Assembly: GCF_001570765.1 (NCBI RefSeq) | Contig: NZ_BCSH01000023.1 | Span: 40,876-104,875, forward strand | Direction: 5' to 3' | Source of the DNA: Nocardiopsis listeri NBRC 13360 | GTDB lineage: Bacteria; Actinomycetota; Actinomycetes; Streptosporangiales; Streptosporangiaceae | DNA: 64,000 bases | In this document: positions 9,118 to 17,854 of the stretch, one piece after another | How the letters are laid out: each line of letters starts with the position of its first letter | Position numbering within the stretch: the stretch's first letter is position 1 | The notes under the pieces: model-generated | Databases searched by the model: none | What the model was told of the DNA's origin: nothing | Seen by the model: the letters and a program-made list of their open reading frames with translations, nothing else | Program-made: the position numbers and the translations under genes

Positions 9118-9324
9118 ATGCCCAGATACGACTTCCGCTGCCGTGAGTGCGGCGACACCTTCGAACTGTCCCGCCCGATGGCCGAGTCCGACGGCCCCGC
9201 CGCCTGCCCGCAGGGGCACGACGACACCGTGCGTCTTCTGTCCACCGTCGCCGTGGGCGGTCGTGCCGCGGCACCGGCTCCCTCCGGGGGAGGTGGCTGC
9301 TGCGGGGGTGGCTGCTGCGGCTGA
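9118..9324 (+). CDS. FmdB-family zinc ribbon protein
   Basis: A 68-aa protein. The N-terminus MPRYDFRCRECGDTF carries C8 and C11 and a second pair, C30 and H34 in CPQGH, giving a small zinc ribbon of the FmdB (CxxC_CxxC_SSSS) family. The glycine-rich tail ends in two CCG clusters (GGCCGGGCCG), frequent in actinobacterial members and possibly another metal site. The role is unknown; an early FmdB was proposed as a regulator of an amidase operon. It stands alone, with hairpins at 9384-9442 downstream. Confidence 0.88.
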   Translation: MPRYDFRCRECGDTFELSRPMAESDGPAACPQGHDDTVRLLSTVAVGGRAAAPAPSGGGGCCGGGCCG

Positions 9325-9383
9325 GCCCTACGCCGTTCCCGTGTCCGGGGCGCCCGCGACCACGCGTTGCCCACGGCAGCGCG

Positions 9384-9442
9384 TCGTCCGTGGCCACCCG
9401 TTGCCCACGGACGAAGGGGGCGGCCCCGGTGGGACCGCCCCC
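9384..9442. terminator. Double hairpin between fmdB-like gene and ilvD
   Basis: Two consecutive stems: a perfect 10-bp stem (9384-9393 with 9405-9414) and an 8-bp all-GC stem (9416-9423 with 9435-9442). They lie between convergent genes and probably stop transcription from both sides. Confidence 0.75.
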
Positions 9443-9464
9443 TATCCATGCTCGGACTCGTCCT

Positions 9465-11327
9465 CTACTTCTCGATCTGGGTGACGTCGCGAGCGGCCCC
9501 GGTGGAAGCGGACGTGGCCATCGCGGCGTAGGCGCGCAGCGCCGCCGTCACCGGACGCTGCCGGTCGCGCGGCTGGAACCGGCCCAGCTCCTTGAGCAGC
9601 CGCTCACGCCGGGTGTCCAGCTCGTCCTCGGGGACCTCCAGCACCAGACCCCGGTTCGGGATGTCGATGCTGATGGTGTCGCCGTCCTCGACCAGGGCGA
9701 TGTCGCCGCCGGCCGCCGCCTCGGGGGAGGCGTGACCGATGGACAGCCCCGAGGTTCCGCCGGAGAAGCGTCCGTCGGTGATGAGCGCGCACGCCTTGCC
9801 CAGGCCGCGTCCCTTGAGGAAGCTCGTCGGGTACAGCATCTCCTGCATGCCGGGGCCGCCCTTGGGGCCCTCGTAGCGGATGACGACCACGTCACCGGGC
9901 TCGATCCGCTTGTTGAGGATGCCGTCGACGGCGTCCTCCTGGGACTCGAACACCTTGGCGGGACCGGAGAAGGTCCACAGCTCCTCCTCCACGCCGGCGG
10001 TCTTGACGATCGCGCCGTCGGGGGCGAGATTGCCGAACAGCACGGCCAGGCCGCCGTCCTTGGTGTAGGCGTGCTCCACCGAGCGGACGCAGCCCTTCTC
10101 CCGGTCGGTGTCCAGGGTCTCCCAACGGGTGCTCTGCGAGTAGGCCTTGGTGGTGCGGCGGCCACCGGGCGCGGCGTGGAACAGCTCCACGGCCACGTCA
10201 CTGGCGGTGTCGGTGGTGATGTCCCACTCGGCGATGAACTCACCGATGGTCTTGCCGTGCACGGTCGGCAGGGAGGTGTCCAAAAGCCCGCCACGGGCCA
10301 GTGAACCCAGGATGGCGGGGATGCCGCCCGCCCGGTGCACGTCCTCGACGTGGTACTTCTCGGTGTTCGGCGCGACCTTGCACAGGCACGGGACGCGTCG
10401 GGAGACCTCGTCGATCTCGGGCAGCCCGAAGTCCACTCCGGCCTCGGTGGCGGTGGCCAGCAGGTGCAGGATCGTGTTGGTGGAACCGCCCATGGCCACG
10501 TCCAGCGCCATGGCGTTGCCGAAGGCGGCCGGGGTGGCGATGGACAGCGGCAGCACCGAGTCGTCGTCGTCCTCGTAGTAGCGCTTGGCGGCCTCCACGA
10601 CCAGCCGACCGGCGTCCTCGTACAGGGCGCGACGAGCGGTGTGGGTGGCCAGCACCGTGCCGTTTCCGGGCAGGGCCAGCCCCATCGCCTCGGTGAGGCA
10701 GTTCATGGAGTTGGCGGTGAACATGCCCGAACAGGAACCACAGGTCGGGCAGGCGTTCTCCTCCATCTCGTCCAGCTCGGCCTGTGAGACGCTCTCGTCC
10801 GCGGCGGCGATCATCGGGTTGATCAGGTCGAGCTTCTTGACGGTGGTGGCGGTACCGTTCACCACCGTGACCTTACCGGCCTCCATGGGGCCGCCGGAGA
10901 CGAACACGGTGGGGATGTTCAGGCGCATCGCCGCGAGCAGCATGCCCGGGGTGATCTTGTCGCAGTTGGACACGCAGACAAGGGCGTCGGCGCAGTGCGC
11001 GTTGACCATGTACTCCAGTGAGTCCGCGATGAGTTCGCGGCTGGGCAGCGAGTACAGCATCCCGCCGTGCCCCATGGCGATGCCGTCGTCGACGGCGATC
11101 GAATTGAACTCGCGCGGTACGCCACCGGCCTCGCGGATGGCGTTGGCGACGACCTCGGCGACCTCGCGCAGATGCACGTGGCCGGGCACGAACTCGGTGA
11201 AACTGTTGGCCACGGCCACGATGGGCTTGCCGAAGTCCTCGCGCTCCACACCGGTCGCGCGCATGAGAGCGCGTGCGCCGGCCATGTTCCTGCCGTGGGT
11301 GACCGTACGTGAACGTAGGGGCGGCAT
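9465..11327 (-). CDS. ilvD: Dihydroxy-acid dehydratase
   Basis: A 620-aa IlvD/Edd-family enzyme that dehydrates 2,3-dihydroxy-3-methyl(iso)valerate to the 2-keto acids of the isoleucine/valine/leucine pathway in the cytosol. Length is typical. Iron-sulfur ligands are visible in [10 protein letters not shown] and in [19 protein letters not shown], and the C-terminal [19 protein letters not shown] block is the family signature. ATG 11327 gives the expected [19 protein letters not shown] start. It is not beside ilvB, ilvC or leu genes; it forms a single-gene unit on the minus strand. Confidence 0.97.
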   Translation of the reverse strand: MPPLRSRTVTHGRNMAGARALMRATGVEREDFGKPIVAVANSFTEFVPGHVHLREVAEVVANAIREAGGVPREFNSIAVDDGIAMGHGGMLYSLPSRELIADSLEYMVNAHCADALVCVSNCDKITPGMLLAAMRLNIPTVFVSGGPMEAGKVTVVNGTATTVKKLDLINPMIAAADESVSQAELDEMEENACPTCGSCSGMFTANSMNCLTEAMGLALPGNGTVLATHTARRALYEDAGRLVVEAAKRYYEDDDDSVLPLSIATPAAFGNAMALDVAMGGSTNTILHLLATATEAGVDFGLPEIDEVSRRVPCLCKVAPNTEKYHVEDVHRAGGIPAILGSLARGGLLDTSLPTVHGKTIGEFIAEWDITTDTASDVAVELFHAAPGGRRTTKAYSQSTRWETLDTDREKGCVRSVEHAYTKDGGLAVLFGNLAPDGAIVKTAGVEEELWTFSGPAKVFESQEDAVDGILNKRIEPGDVVVIRYEGPKGGPGMQEMLYPTSFLKGRGLGKACALITDGRFSGGTSGLSIGHASPEAAAGGDIALVEDGDTISIDIPNRGLVLEVPEDELDTRRERLLKELGRFQPRDRQRPVTAALRAYAAMATSASTGAARDVTQIEK

Positions 11328-11545
11328 GGGTGGACTCCCATCGTTACGGGTGTTTCCCTGCGATGGTAGTCCCCTTTCAGGGCCGCTTCGGTCTCGCCCG
11401 GGAAGACAGGTGTTCCGGATAATGAGACATCGGGGTGGATTCTCCCCGGTCAGGTCCCTGGCCTCCAGTCCGGCGGCGGTCTGGTTCGCGCACCGGACGA
11501 CCCCTGCTCACCGGCCGGTGTCCCTTCGGTCCCGGGCATACGTAA

Positions 11546-11582
11546 GGCCCGGAACCACGGCGTTGTGGGGCTTTTCCGGGCC
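11546..11582 (-). terminator. Hairpin after the NERD gene
   Basis: A 9-bp outer stem (11546-11554 with 11574-11582) continues into a CCAC/GTGG inner stem. It begins about 20 bases past the stop of the minus-strand NERD gene. Confidence 0.6.
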
Positions 11583-11604
11583 GAGTGGCGGCGGGGGATC
11601 GAAG

Positions 11605-12429
11605 TCAATATCGTGGTGGTAGGGCCTTCCTCGCGGCCTGGTAGATCTCCTCGATCTCGGATTCGCTGAGCCGGTCGCGGCCGGTGCGCAGCCACTTGCG
11701 GACCTTGGTGCCGGTGATGATGTCCACTCCGCGCAGGCGGTGGCTGTCCCAGGGCATACCGGGACCGTAGATGGCGAGCGAGGCGCGGACCTTGATCTCG
11801 CGGCCGAGCTCCTTGCCGACGAGTTCCGCCGCGCGCTCGGCCTCTTCCAGGGCCTCGTCGATCCGTTCGTTCTTGCTGAACCGACCGTGGTACAGCTTCT
11901 CCAGCTTGTTGCGCAACGGAAGACGCTTGTCCCAGGACTCGGAGTCGATGGCGAAGGCGCCGCGGCGGCCGACGATGAAGTGGTCGATCTGCCCGTTGCC
12001 GCCGGGTACGGCGCGCGCGTGCAGGACGCGGTAGCCGAGCTGCTTCATGACCTTGAGCTGGGCCTCGGTGCGACGCTGTGCCGCCGAGGGTTTGCGCCAG
12101 CGCGGGATCTCCGACTCCCGGCGCGAGCTCCAGACCATGACGGAGACCAGGGCGACCAACCCGAAAGTGACGCCGACCCGCCAGTCCCCGGTGAGCATGC
12201 CGATGCCGCCGGCGACGATCGCGGCGATCGTGCTCCGGATGATCCACCGGCGGAGGGCGTCGTTGGACTTGAGGGCCCCGTACAGGGCCTTGCCGCCGAT
12301 TCCGTCGGTCCTGCGTTGGTTGGGGAAGAAGAGGGCGTTGTTTCCTTCGGGTTCGGACCCTCCGGAAGATGAGTTGTGACTGTTCACTCTGGTTGCCGAT
12401 TCCACGACGGACAGGTTAGTTCCATCCAT
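11605..12429 (-). CDS. NERD domain protein with membrane anchor
   Basis: A 274-aa protein. Residues about 62-102 form two hydrophobic segments that should anchor it in the membrane. Residues about 118-215 match the NERD (nuclease-related) domain: LKVMKQLGYRVLHARAVPG, then GNGQIDHFIVGRRGAFAID, whose aspartates and glutamine fit the restriction-endonuclease-like core. NERD proteins are predicted nucleases with unknown targets. The N-terminus is polar and asparagine/serine-rich. It is transcribed divergently from the amidase, with a relatively AT-rich spacer between. Confidence 0.8.
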   Translation of the reverse strand: MDGTNLSVVESATRVNSHNSSSGGSEPEGNNALFFPNQRRTDGIGGKALYGALKSNDALRRWIIRSTIAAIVAGGIGMLTGDWRVGVTFGLVALVSVMVWSSRRESEIPRWRKPSAAQRRTEAQLKVMKQLGYRVLHARAVPGGNGQIDHFIVGRRGAFAIDSESWDKRLPLRNKLEKLYHGRFSKNERIDEALEEAERAAELVGKELGREIKVRASLAIYGPGMPWDSHRLRGVDIITGTKVRKWLRTGRDRLSESEIEEIYQAARKALPPRY

Positions 12430-12598
12430 ATCCGAGTCCTAGTGCATTACTTCTCACACTTTTCTTACCTTGCGCCCTTGCTGTCGCGCGTGTTCGGATG
12501 CCGAAAAAGGGGAAGGATTGCTTTTTTGTCGTCTCTCTAGAGAAGACCGACCTCATTCGCGTGGTGCCCGTTGCCTTACCCCGTTAATCTCTGGCGGT

Positions 12599-14038
12599 AT
12601 GACCCGGATGCACGAACTTCCCCTTCATCGGCTCGTGGCATTGGTCCGCAGTCGTGAGCTGTCGCCTGTTGAGATCACTGAGCACTATCTGACGAGGATT
12701 CGCAGGTTCGACGAACGTTCCGGCGCCTATATTTCGGTCCTTGAAGAAAGCGCGCTGGAGCAGGCCCGAAATGCGGAGAGGCGGGTCGTGTCCGACACGC
12801 CGGCCACTCTTCCACCCCTGCTGGGGATCCCCCTGCCCATCAAGGACCTGGACCCCCTGGCCGGTGCACCCGTCACCTTCGGCTCGCGCCTGTACACCGG
12901 CCTCACCGCCCCCACCGACTCCGCCGTGGTCGCCCGACTCCGCGAGTCCGGCGCGGTCTTCCTCGGCAAGACCAACACCCCCGAGTTCGGATCGACCTGC
13001 TACACCGAGAACGACATCGCCCCGCCCACCCGCAACCCCTGGGACACCCGGCTGTCGGCCGGTGGCTCCAGCGGGGGCGCCGCGGCCGCGGTGGCCGCCG
13101 GACTCGCCCCGGCGGCGCAGGGGAGCGACGGTGGCGGGTCGATCCGCATCCCCGCCTCGGCCTGCGGACTGTTCGGACTCAAACCCACTCGCGGTCGGGT
13201 CTCCGGTGGCCCCGACCGGGTGGACCTGTTCGGCCTGTCCACCTCCGGTCCGATCGCCCGCACCGTCCTGGACGCGGCCCTGCTCCTGGACGTCATGACC
13301 GCCGATCACCCCGGCGACGTATACGCGGCCCCGCCCCTGGCGCCCGGCGAGACCTTCGCCGACCACGCCCGACGCGAACCGGGGCGGCTGCGGATCGGCC
13401 GCTACGCCGACACCGGCTCCACTGGTATCCCCGTCCACCCCGACGTACTGGACGCCTACGAGGAGACGACCACGCTCCTGGTGGAATTGGGGCACGAGGT
13501 GACGCGGATCGAGGCCCCCGTCGACGCCCACTTCGCCGGCACCTACGCCGACGACTTCCAGTACCTGTGGGAGGCGATGAGCGCGGCCACCCCCGTGGAC
13601 CCCGCCCGCGAGGGCGAACTCACCCCCATCAACCGTTGGCTGCGCGAACGCGCCGGGGCCACCTCCGCGCCCGACCTCGTCGCCGCCTGGGCCCGGCTCC
13701 AACGCGGCGTGCGTTCACTGTCGGCCGCCACCGAGCCCTACGACGCGGTCCTGAGCCCCACCCTGGCCGCGCCCCCGGTCCCCATCGGCCACTTCACCGG
13801 CGACGGCCCCGAGGCCGAATTCCGACGGATGACGGAGTTCACACCGTTCACCTCGGTCTACAACGTGAGCGGGCAGCCGTCGGTGAACGTGCCGCTGCAC
13901 TGGTCCGAGCGGGGTCTGCCGATCGGTGTGATGCTCACGGGTCGCATGGGCGCAGAGGGGACCCTGCTGTCCCTGTCGGCCCAATTGGAGAGGGCGCGTC
14001 CATGGGCGCACCGCTTCCCGCCGGGCTGGGAGGACTGA
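12599..14038 (+). CDS. Amidase (amidase signature family)
   Basis: A 479-aa amidase-signature enzyme. The Ser-cisSer-Lys triad regions are visible: PIKDLD with the lysine near residue 81, SSGGAAAAVAAG, and GSDGGGSIRIPAS carrying the nucleophilic serine region. Substrate is not predictable; many members act on aliphatic or aryl amides, and GatA-like domains look similar but GatB/GatC are not nearby. ATG 12599 begins MTRMHELPLHRL, matching the family N-terminus; an upstream extension is unsupported. The last 104 bases overlap the convergent MFS gene. Confidence 0.9.
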   Translation: MTRMHELPLHRLVALVRSRELSPVEITEHYLTRIRRFDERSGAYISVLEESALEQARNAERRVVSDTPATLPPLLGIPLPIKDLDPLAGAPVTFGSRLYTGLTAPTDSAVVARLRESGAVFLGKTNTPEFGSTCYTENDIAPPTRNPWDTRLSAGGSSGGAAAAVAAGLAPAAQGSDGGGSIRIPASACGLFGLKPTRGRVSGGPDRVDLFGLSTSGPIARTVLDAALLLDVMTADHPGDVYAAPPLAPGETFADHARREPGRLRIGRYADTGSTGIPVHPDVLDAYEETTTLLVELGHEVTRIEAPVDAHFAGTYADDFQYLWEAMSAATPVDPAREGELTPINRWLRERAGATSAPDLVAAWARLQRGVRSLSAATEPYDAVLSPTLAAPPVPIGHFTGDGPEAEFRRMTEFTPFTSVYNVSGQPSVNVPLHWSERGLPIGVMLTGRMGAEGTLLSLSAQLERARPWAHRFPPGWED

Positions 14039-15308
14039 CCTCGGAAGGGTCGCCTGGGGCCTCCGCCACGGACAAGGCCTCCTCCCCGGTGGGTGGACGG
14101 CGCAGGAACAGGGTGAGCACCGCGGCCAGCGTCACCAGACCGACAGCGCCCGACACTCCGCCGACGATGCCGTTGGAGTCCACCAGCGCGCCGGTCAGCG
14201 GAGCGGCCACGGCGCCACCCGTGCTCATGGCCGTGGCCATCCACCCGAACGCCTCCGCCCGCCGGTGCGAGGGCGCGGTGTCGCCCAGCCGTCCCATCAC
14301 CGCGGCCAACGTCGGGGCCAGCGCGAGCCCGGCCACGAACAGCAGCGGGGTGATGAGCAGGGGCGTGGGCAGATGCGTGATGGGCGGCACGAACGGAACC
14401 AGGAGCGCGATGCCGGCCGCGGCGCCGAACGCCCGCAGCGGCAGACGCGGCACGCCCTTCAACCCGCCGGCGACGGCACCGCCCACCAACGAGCCCAGGG
14501 CGAACACCGAGGCCAGCACCATCACGTACCGGGGTGCGTTCAGCTCGTTGGCCCACGCCACGATCACCAGGTCCATGCCCACCACACCGGAGACGATGAG
14601 CAGGCACATCACGAAGAGCAGGCACAGCGCGGGGGAGGACAACAGACTCCGTCGCCGCGCCGTCTTCCGAGCGGGATCGGCTCCGGCACCGTCGGACGCC
14701 TCCTGCCCGACCGGCCCCGGGCCGGTGACCCCGGCGCGCCGCAGCGCCCACGCGAACCCCACAGCACCCGCCAACCCCAGCAGCCCCAACATCAACAGGG
14801 CGTATCGGGGGCCGGCCATCGCCACCACGGCGGCGGTGAGGATCGGGGAGAAGACGAACAACAACTCCTGGGTGGTGGCCTCGGCCGCGTAGATGGCCTG
14901 ACGTTCGGGCCCCCGGGTCAACCGAGGCCACAGCGCCCGCACGATCTGGTTGGCCGGGGTGCCGAACAGGCCGGTACCCAGCGCCAACGGCAACGACAGC
15001 CACCACCACGACGCGGGCAGCAGCGCCATGGTCGTCGAACCCACGGTGAACACCACGCCGCACACCAGTACCAGCCGGTCGCCGCCGCCACGGTCCGCCA
15101 TGCGCCCTCGTAGCGGCCCCACCAGAGCCATGCCCAGGGTGAAGGCGCCCGCGACCAGGCCCGCCAGGGTGTAGGAATCGGTCCATCCCTGCACCAGGAA
15201 GGTGACCGCGATCATCAGCCCCGGGGTGTAGAACCGCGCGATGAGGGACCACATGAGCAGGGACGTGACGTGGGGCACGGCGAAGAGCCGTCGGTAGTTG
15301 GCGAGCAC
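13935..15308 (-). CDS. Major facilitator superfamily transporter
   Basis: A 457-aa protein with about twelve hydrophobic helices, the MFS loop pattern GPLRGRMADRGGGDR between helices 2 and 3, and a longer polar loop near residues 200-225 between the two halves. It is probably a proton-driven efflux pump, but the substrate is unknown. GTG 15308 is preferred because the protein then starts with a short polar stretch before helix 1; the open frame extends to 15839 without support. The 3' end runs 104 bases into the amidase gene on the other strand, adding a proline/serine-rich tail. Confidence 0.85.
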   Translation of the reverse strand: MLANYRRLFAVPHVTSLLMWSLIARFYTPGLMIAVTFLVQGWTDSYTLAGLVAGAFTLGMALVGPLRGRMADRGGGDRLVLVCGVVFTVGSTTMALLPASWWWLSLPLALGTGLFGTPANQIVRALWPRLTRGPERQAIYAAEATTQELLFVFSPILTAAVVAMAGPRYALLMLGLLGLAGAVGFAWALRRAGVTGPGPVGQEASDGAGADPARKTARRRSLLSSPALCLLFVMCLLIVSGVVGMDLVIVAWANELNAPRYVMVLASVFALGSLVGGAVAGGLKGVPRLPLRAFGAAAGIALLVPFVPPITHLPTPLLITPLLFVAGLALAPTLAAVMGRLGDTAPSHRRAEAFGWMATAMSTGGAVAAPLTGALVDSNGIVGGVSGAVGLVTLAAVLTLFLRRPPTGEEALSVAEAPGDPSEVSPPSPAGSGAPMDAPSPIGPTGTAGSPLRPCDP

Positions 15309-15506
15309 GCTCCCGATTATGCAGTCGGTCGGGGAGGGCCGAGACGGAACGAGCGGACCGTGTGGTCGAGGCCACCGCTCGTACCGGAAAGCCACCGAAA
15401 AGTCGGAGTCACGTTCGGGCCGGTCGGAAAATCGACGACGGGCTTTCGCCCCACGCCGGGGCGACCTCCGGTGTACGCACGTCCTGGTGGGGCATGATCG
15501 GTTTCT

Positions 15507-17540
15507 GTGAGGGACGTTCAGCTGGCCCGGGTGGCCGAGCAGTACGGGATCGCGACGACGTACGAGGACTGGCGGGGACGACATGTGCCCGTCGGCCTCG
15601 ACACGATCCGTCATGTCCTGGCGGCGATGGGGGTGGACCCGGCCGACCCCGAGCCGGGCCCGAAGAGAGGGCCGTTGCCACCGGCGGTCGTGCTCCGCGA
15701 GCGAAAGGCACCCGACCTGGTGCTGCCCGACGGCGCGCATGCCGTCGTGGAGACCACGGACGGGGCGCTGCTGCCCTTCGACCCGGGCCTGCCACTGGGC
15801 GTGCACACCCTGCGGGTCACCGACAACGGCGCCGACCACGCCGCTCCACTACTGGTGGTCCCCGACCGGATCGAACCCACCGCGCTGAGCCGGAACCCGC
15901 GACTGTGGGGCCTGATGGCCCAGGTCTACAGCGTGCGCTCGCGCGCGTCCTGGGGCACCGGCGACCTACGCGACCTCACCGAACTCGCGGACTGGAGCGC
16001 CCGAGACCTGGGCGCCGACTTCACCCTGATCAACCCCCTGCACGCCATCGAACCGACCGCCCCCATCGAACCCTCGCCGTACCTGCCGGTGAGCCGTCGC
16101 TACGGGAGCCCGCTCTACATCAGGATCGAGGACGTGCCCGAGTACGCGCGGCTCGATCCGGCCCAACGCGAAGGTGTCCAACGCCTGGCCCGGCCGCTGC
16201 GCGAACGTGGACGGACCGCCGATCTCCTCGACCGCGACGCCGTCTGGGAGGCCAAGAAGGCCGCCTTGGAGGTCCTCTTCCAGGTGCCGCGCGCACCCGG
16301 CCGCGAGGAGGTCCTACGCCGGTACCTGGACGATGAGGGGCAGGCACTGGTCGAGTTCGCCACCTGGTCCGCGTTGGCCGAGGAGTACGGCTCCGACCAC
16401 CGGGCCTGGCCCGCGCACCTACGCGACGTCGGCGCGCTCGCCGTCGGCAAGGAGGCGCTCCGGCGCTGGCCACGGGTGGAGTTCCACCGCTGGTTGCAGT
16501 GGATCCTCGACGAGCAACTCGCCCTCACCCAGAACGGCGCCCTCAACGCCGGGATGAGTCTGGGCATCGTGCACGACCTGGCCATCGGGGTGCAGCCCGG
16601 CGGCGCCGACGCCTGGATGTTCCAGGACACGCTGGTGCGGGGGCTGCACGTGGGCGCGCCCCCGGACGAGTTCAACCGCCTCGGGCAGGACTGGGGACAG
16701 CCGCCCTGGCACCCCACGGCCCTGGCCCGCCAGGGGTACGGTCCGTTGCACCAGATCCTCGCCCACAACCTGCGGCACGCGGGCGGCCTGCGGATGGACC
16801 ACGTGATGGGTCTGTTCCGGCTGTGGTGCGTACCGGAGGGAGCCTCCGCCGACCAGGGCACCTACCTCGAGTACGACCACGAGGGCATGGTGGGCGTCCT
16901 GGCCCTGGCCGCGCGCGAGGCGGACGCGGTCATCGTCGGCGAGGACCTGGGCACGGTGGAGCCGTGGGTGCGCGAACACTTGTCGGACCGGGGGATCTTC
17001 GGCACCTCGGTGCTGTGGTTCGAGAACGACGAACAGGGGCGGCCGCGCACCCCCGACCGTTGGCGTGCCGACTGCCTGGCCACCGTCGCCACCCACGACC
17101 TGCCGCCGGTGGCGTCGTTCCTGTCGGCCGAACACGTGGAGCTGCGCGACCGTCTGGGACTGCTCGACCGGCCCGTGGCCGAGGAACGGGCGGACTCCGA
17201 GGAACGCGTGGGCCGGTGGTGCCGGACGCTCGTGGAACTGGGCTTCCTGGACGCCGACGTCGACCCGCTGACCGATCCGGCGGCGGTGATCGCGGCCATG
17301 CACGCCTACCTGGAGGCCACCCCGGCCCGCATGCTCGGGGTCGCACTCACCGAAGTGGTGGGGGAGCGACGCATGCAGAACCAGCCGGGCACCAGCACCG
17401 AGTACCCCAACTGGCGGATTCCACTGACCAGTGGCGAGGGCGAACCGGTGCTGGTGGACGAGCTGCTCGCCGATCCGCGGACGGTGGGCCGGATCCGGCG
17501 CACCCTGGGCCCACTGGGTGGCCCCGGGCGCCTCCTTTAG
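15507..17540 (+). CDS. malQ: 4-alpha-glucanotransferase (amylomaltase)
   Basis: A 677-aa glycoside hydrolase family 77 enzyme that transfers maltosyl and longer alpha-1,4-glucan chains between acceptors. The catalytic regions are clear: RMDHVMGLFRLWCVP with the nucleophile-side aspartate, VGEDLGTVEPWVRE with the acid/base glutamate, and ATHDLPPVASF. An N-terminal domain of about 130 residues before the barrel is usual for actinobacterial MalQ. GTG 15507 is the start. It is monocistronic, ended by a bidirectional terminator shared with pepN. Confidence 0.95.
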   Translation: MRDVQLARVAEQYGIATTYEDWRGRHVPVGLDTIRHVLAAMGVDPADPEPGPKRGPLPPAVVLRERKAPDLVLPDGAHAVVETTDGALLPFDPGLPLGVHTLRVTDNGADHAAPLLVVPDRIEPTALSRNPRLWGLMAQVYSVRSRASWGTGDLRDLTELADWSARDLGADFTLINPLHAIEPTAPIEPSPYLPVSRRYGSPLYIRIEDVPEYARLDPAQREGVQRLARPLRERGRTADLLDRDAVWEAKKAALEVLFQVPRAPGREEVLRRYLDDEGQALVEFATWSALAEEYGSDHRAWPAHLRDVGALAVGKEALRRWPRVEFHRWLQWILDEQLALTQNGALNAGMSLGIVHDLAIGVQPGGADAWMFQDTLVRGLHVGAPPDEFNRLGQDWGQPPWHPTALARQGYGPLHQILAHNLRHAGGLRMDHVMGLFRLWCVPEGASADQGTYLEYDHEGMVGVLALAAREADAVIVGEDLGTVEPWVREHLSDRGIFGTSVLWFENDEQGRPRTPDRWRADCLATVATHDLPPVASFLSAEHVELRDRLGLLDRPVAEERADSEERVGRWCRTLVELGFLDADVDPLTDPAAVIAAMHAYLEATPARMLGVALTEVVGERRMQNQPGTSTEYPNWRIPLTSGEGEPVLVDELLADPRTVGRIRRTLGPLGGPGRLL

Positions 17541-17800
17541 GCAGTGTTCTTCAGAGCCTCCGCTAGCGCTTCGGCCCGACCATCGCCCGCCACCACCCTC
17601 AACGGACGGCCTGACGGCCGATGATCCTCCTTCTTTCGGGCACCCCCGAAAAGTCAGGAACCTTCGGTGCCTACGGTGTGATCCTCGTTCCTCGGATCCC
17701 ACCTACGACACCTCCCCGGGTTTGCGGAGGACAGGGCCTGACGGCGCCCGAACGGGTGACCCCCGTGGCTCACAAAACAGAACCTGGACCCGAAGGACTC
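17541..17800. other. Intergenic stretch after malQ
   Basis: Together with the terminator that follows, about 314 bases lie between the convergent malQ and pepN genes. I see no credible ORF, RNA gene or operator here, only minor inverted repeats. Confidence 0.5.
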
Positions 17801-17835
17801 CGGCCCCGGAAGGGGGAAGATCCCTTCCGGGGCCG
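17801..17835. terminator. Bidirectional terminator, malQ/pepN
   Basis: A perfect 14-bp stem (17801-17814 with 17822-17835) and a 7-base loop between two convergent genes. Confidence 0.9.
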
Positions 17836-17854
17836 TCGTGTGTTCGACCCGGCG

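Noticed and set aside
8081..9397. Upstream continuation of the prolyl oligopeptidase frame, antisense to the HNH and FmdB-like genes
   Set aside because: It lacks family similarity before ATG 8080 and runs antisense to two well-supported genes; open only because of high GC.
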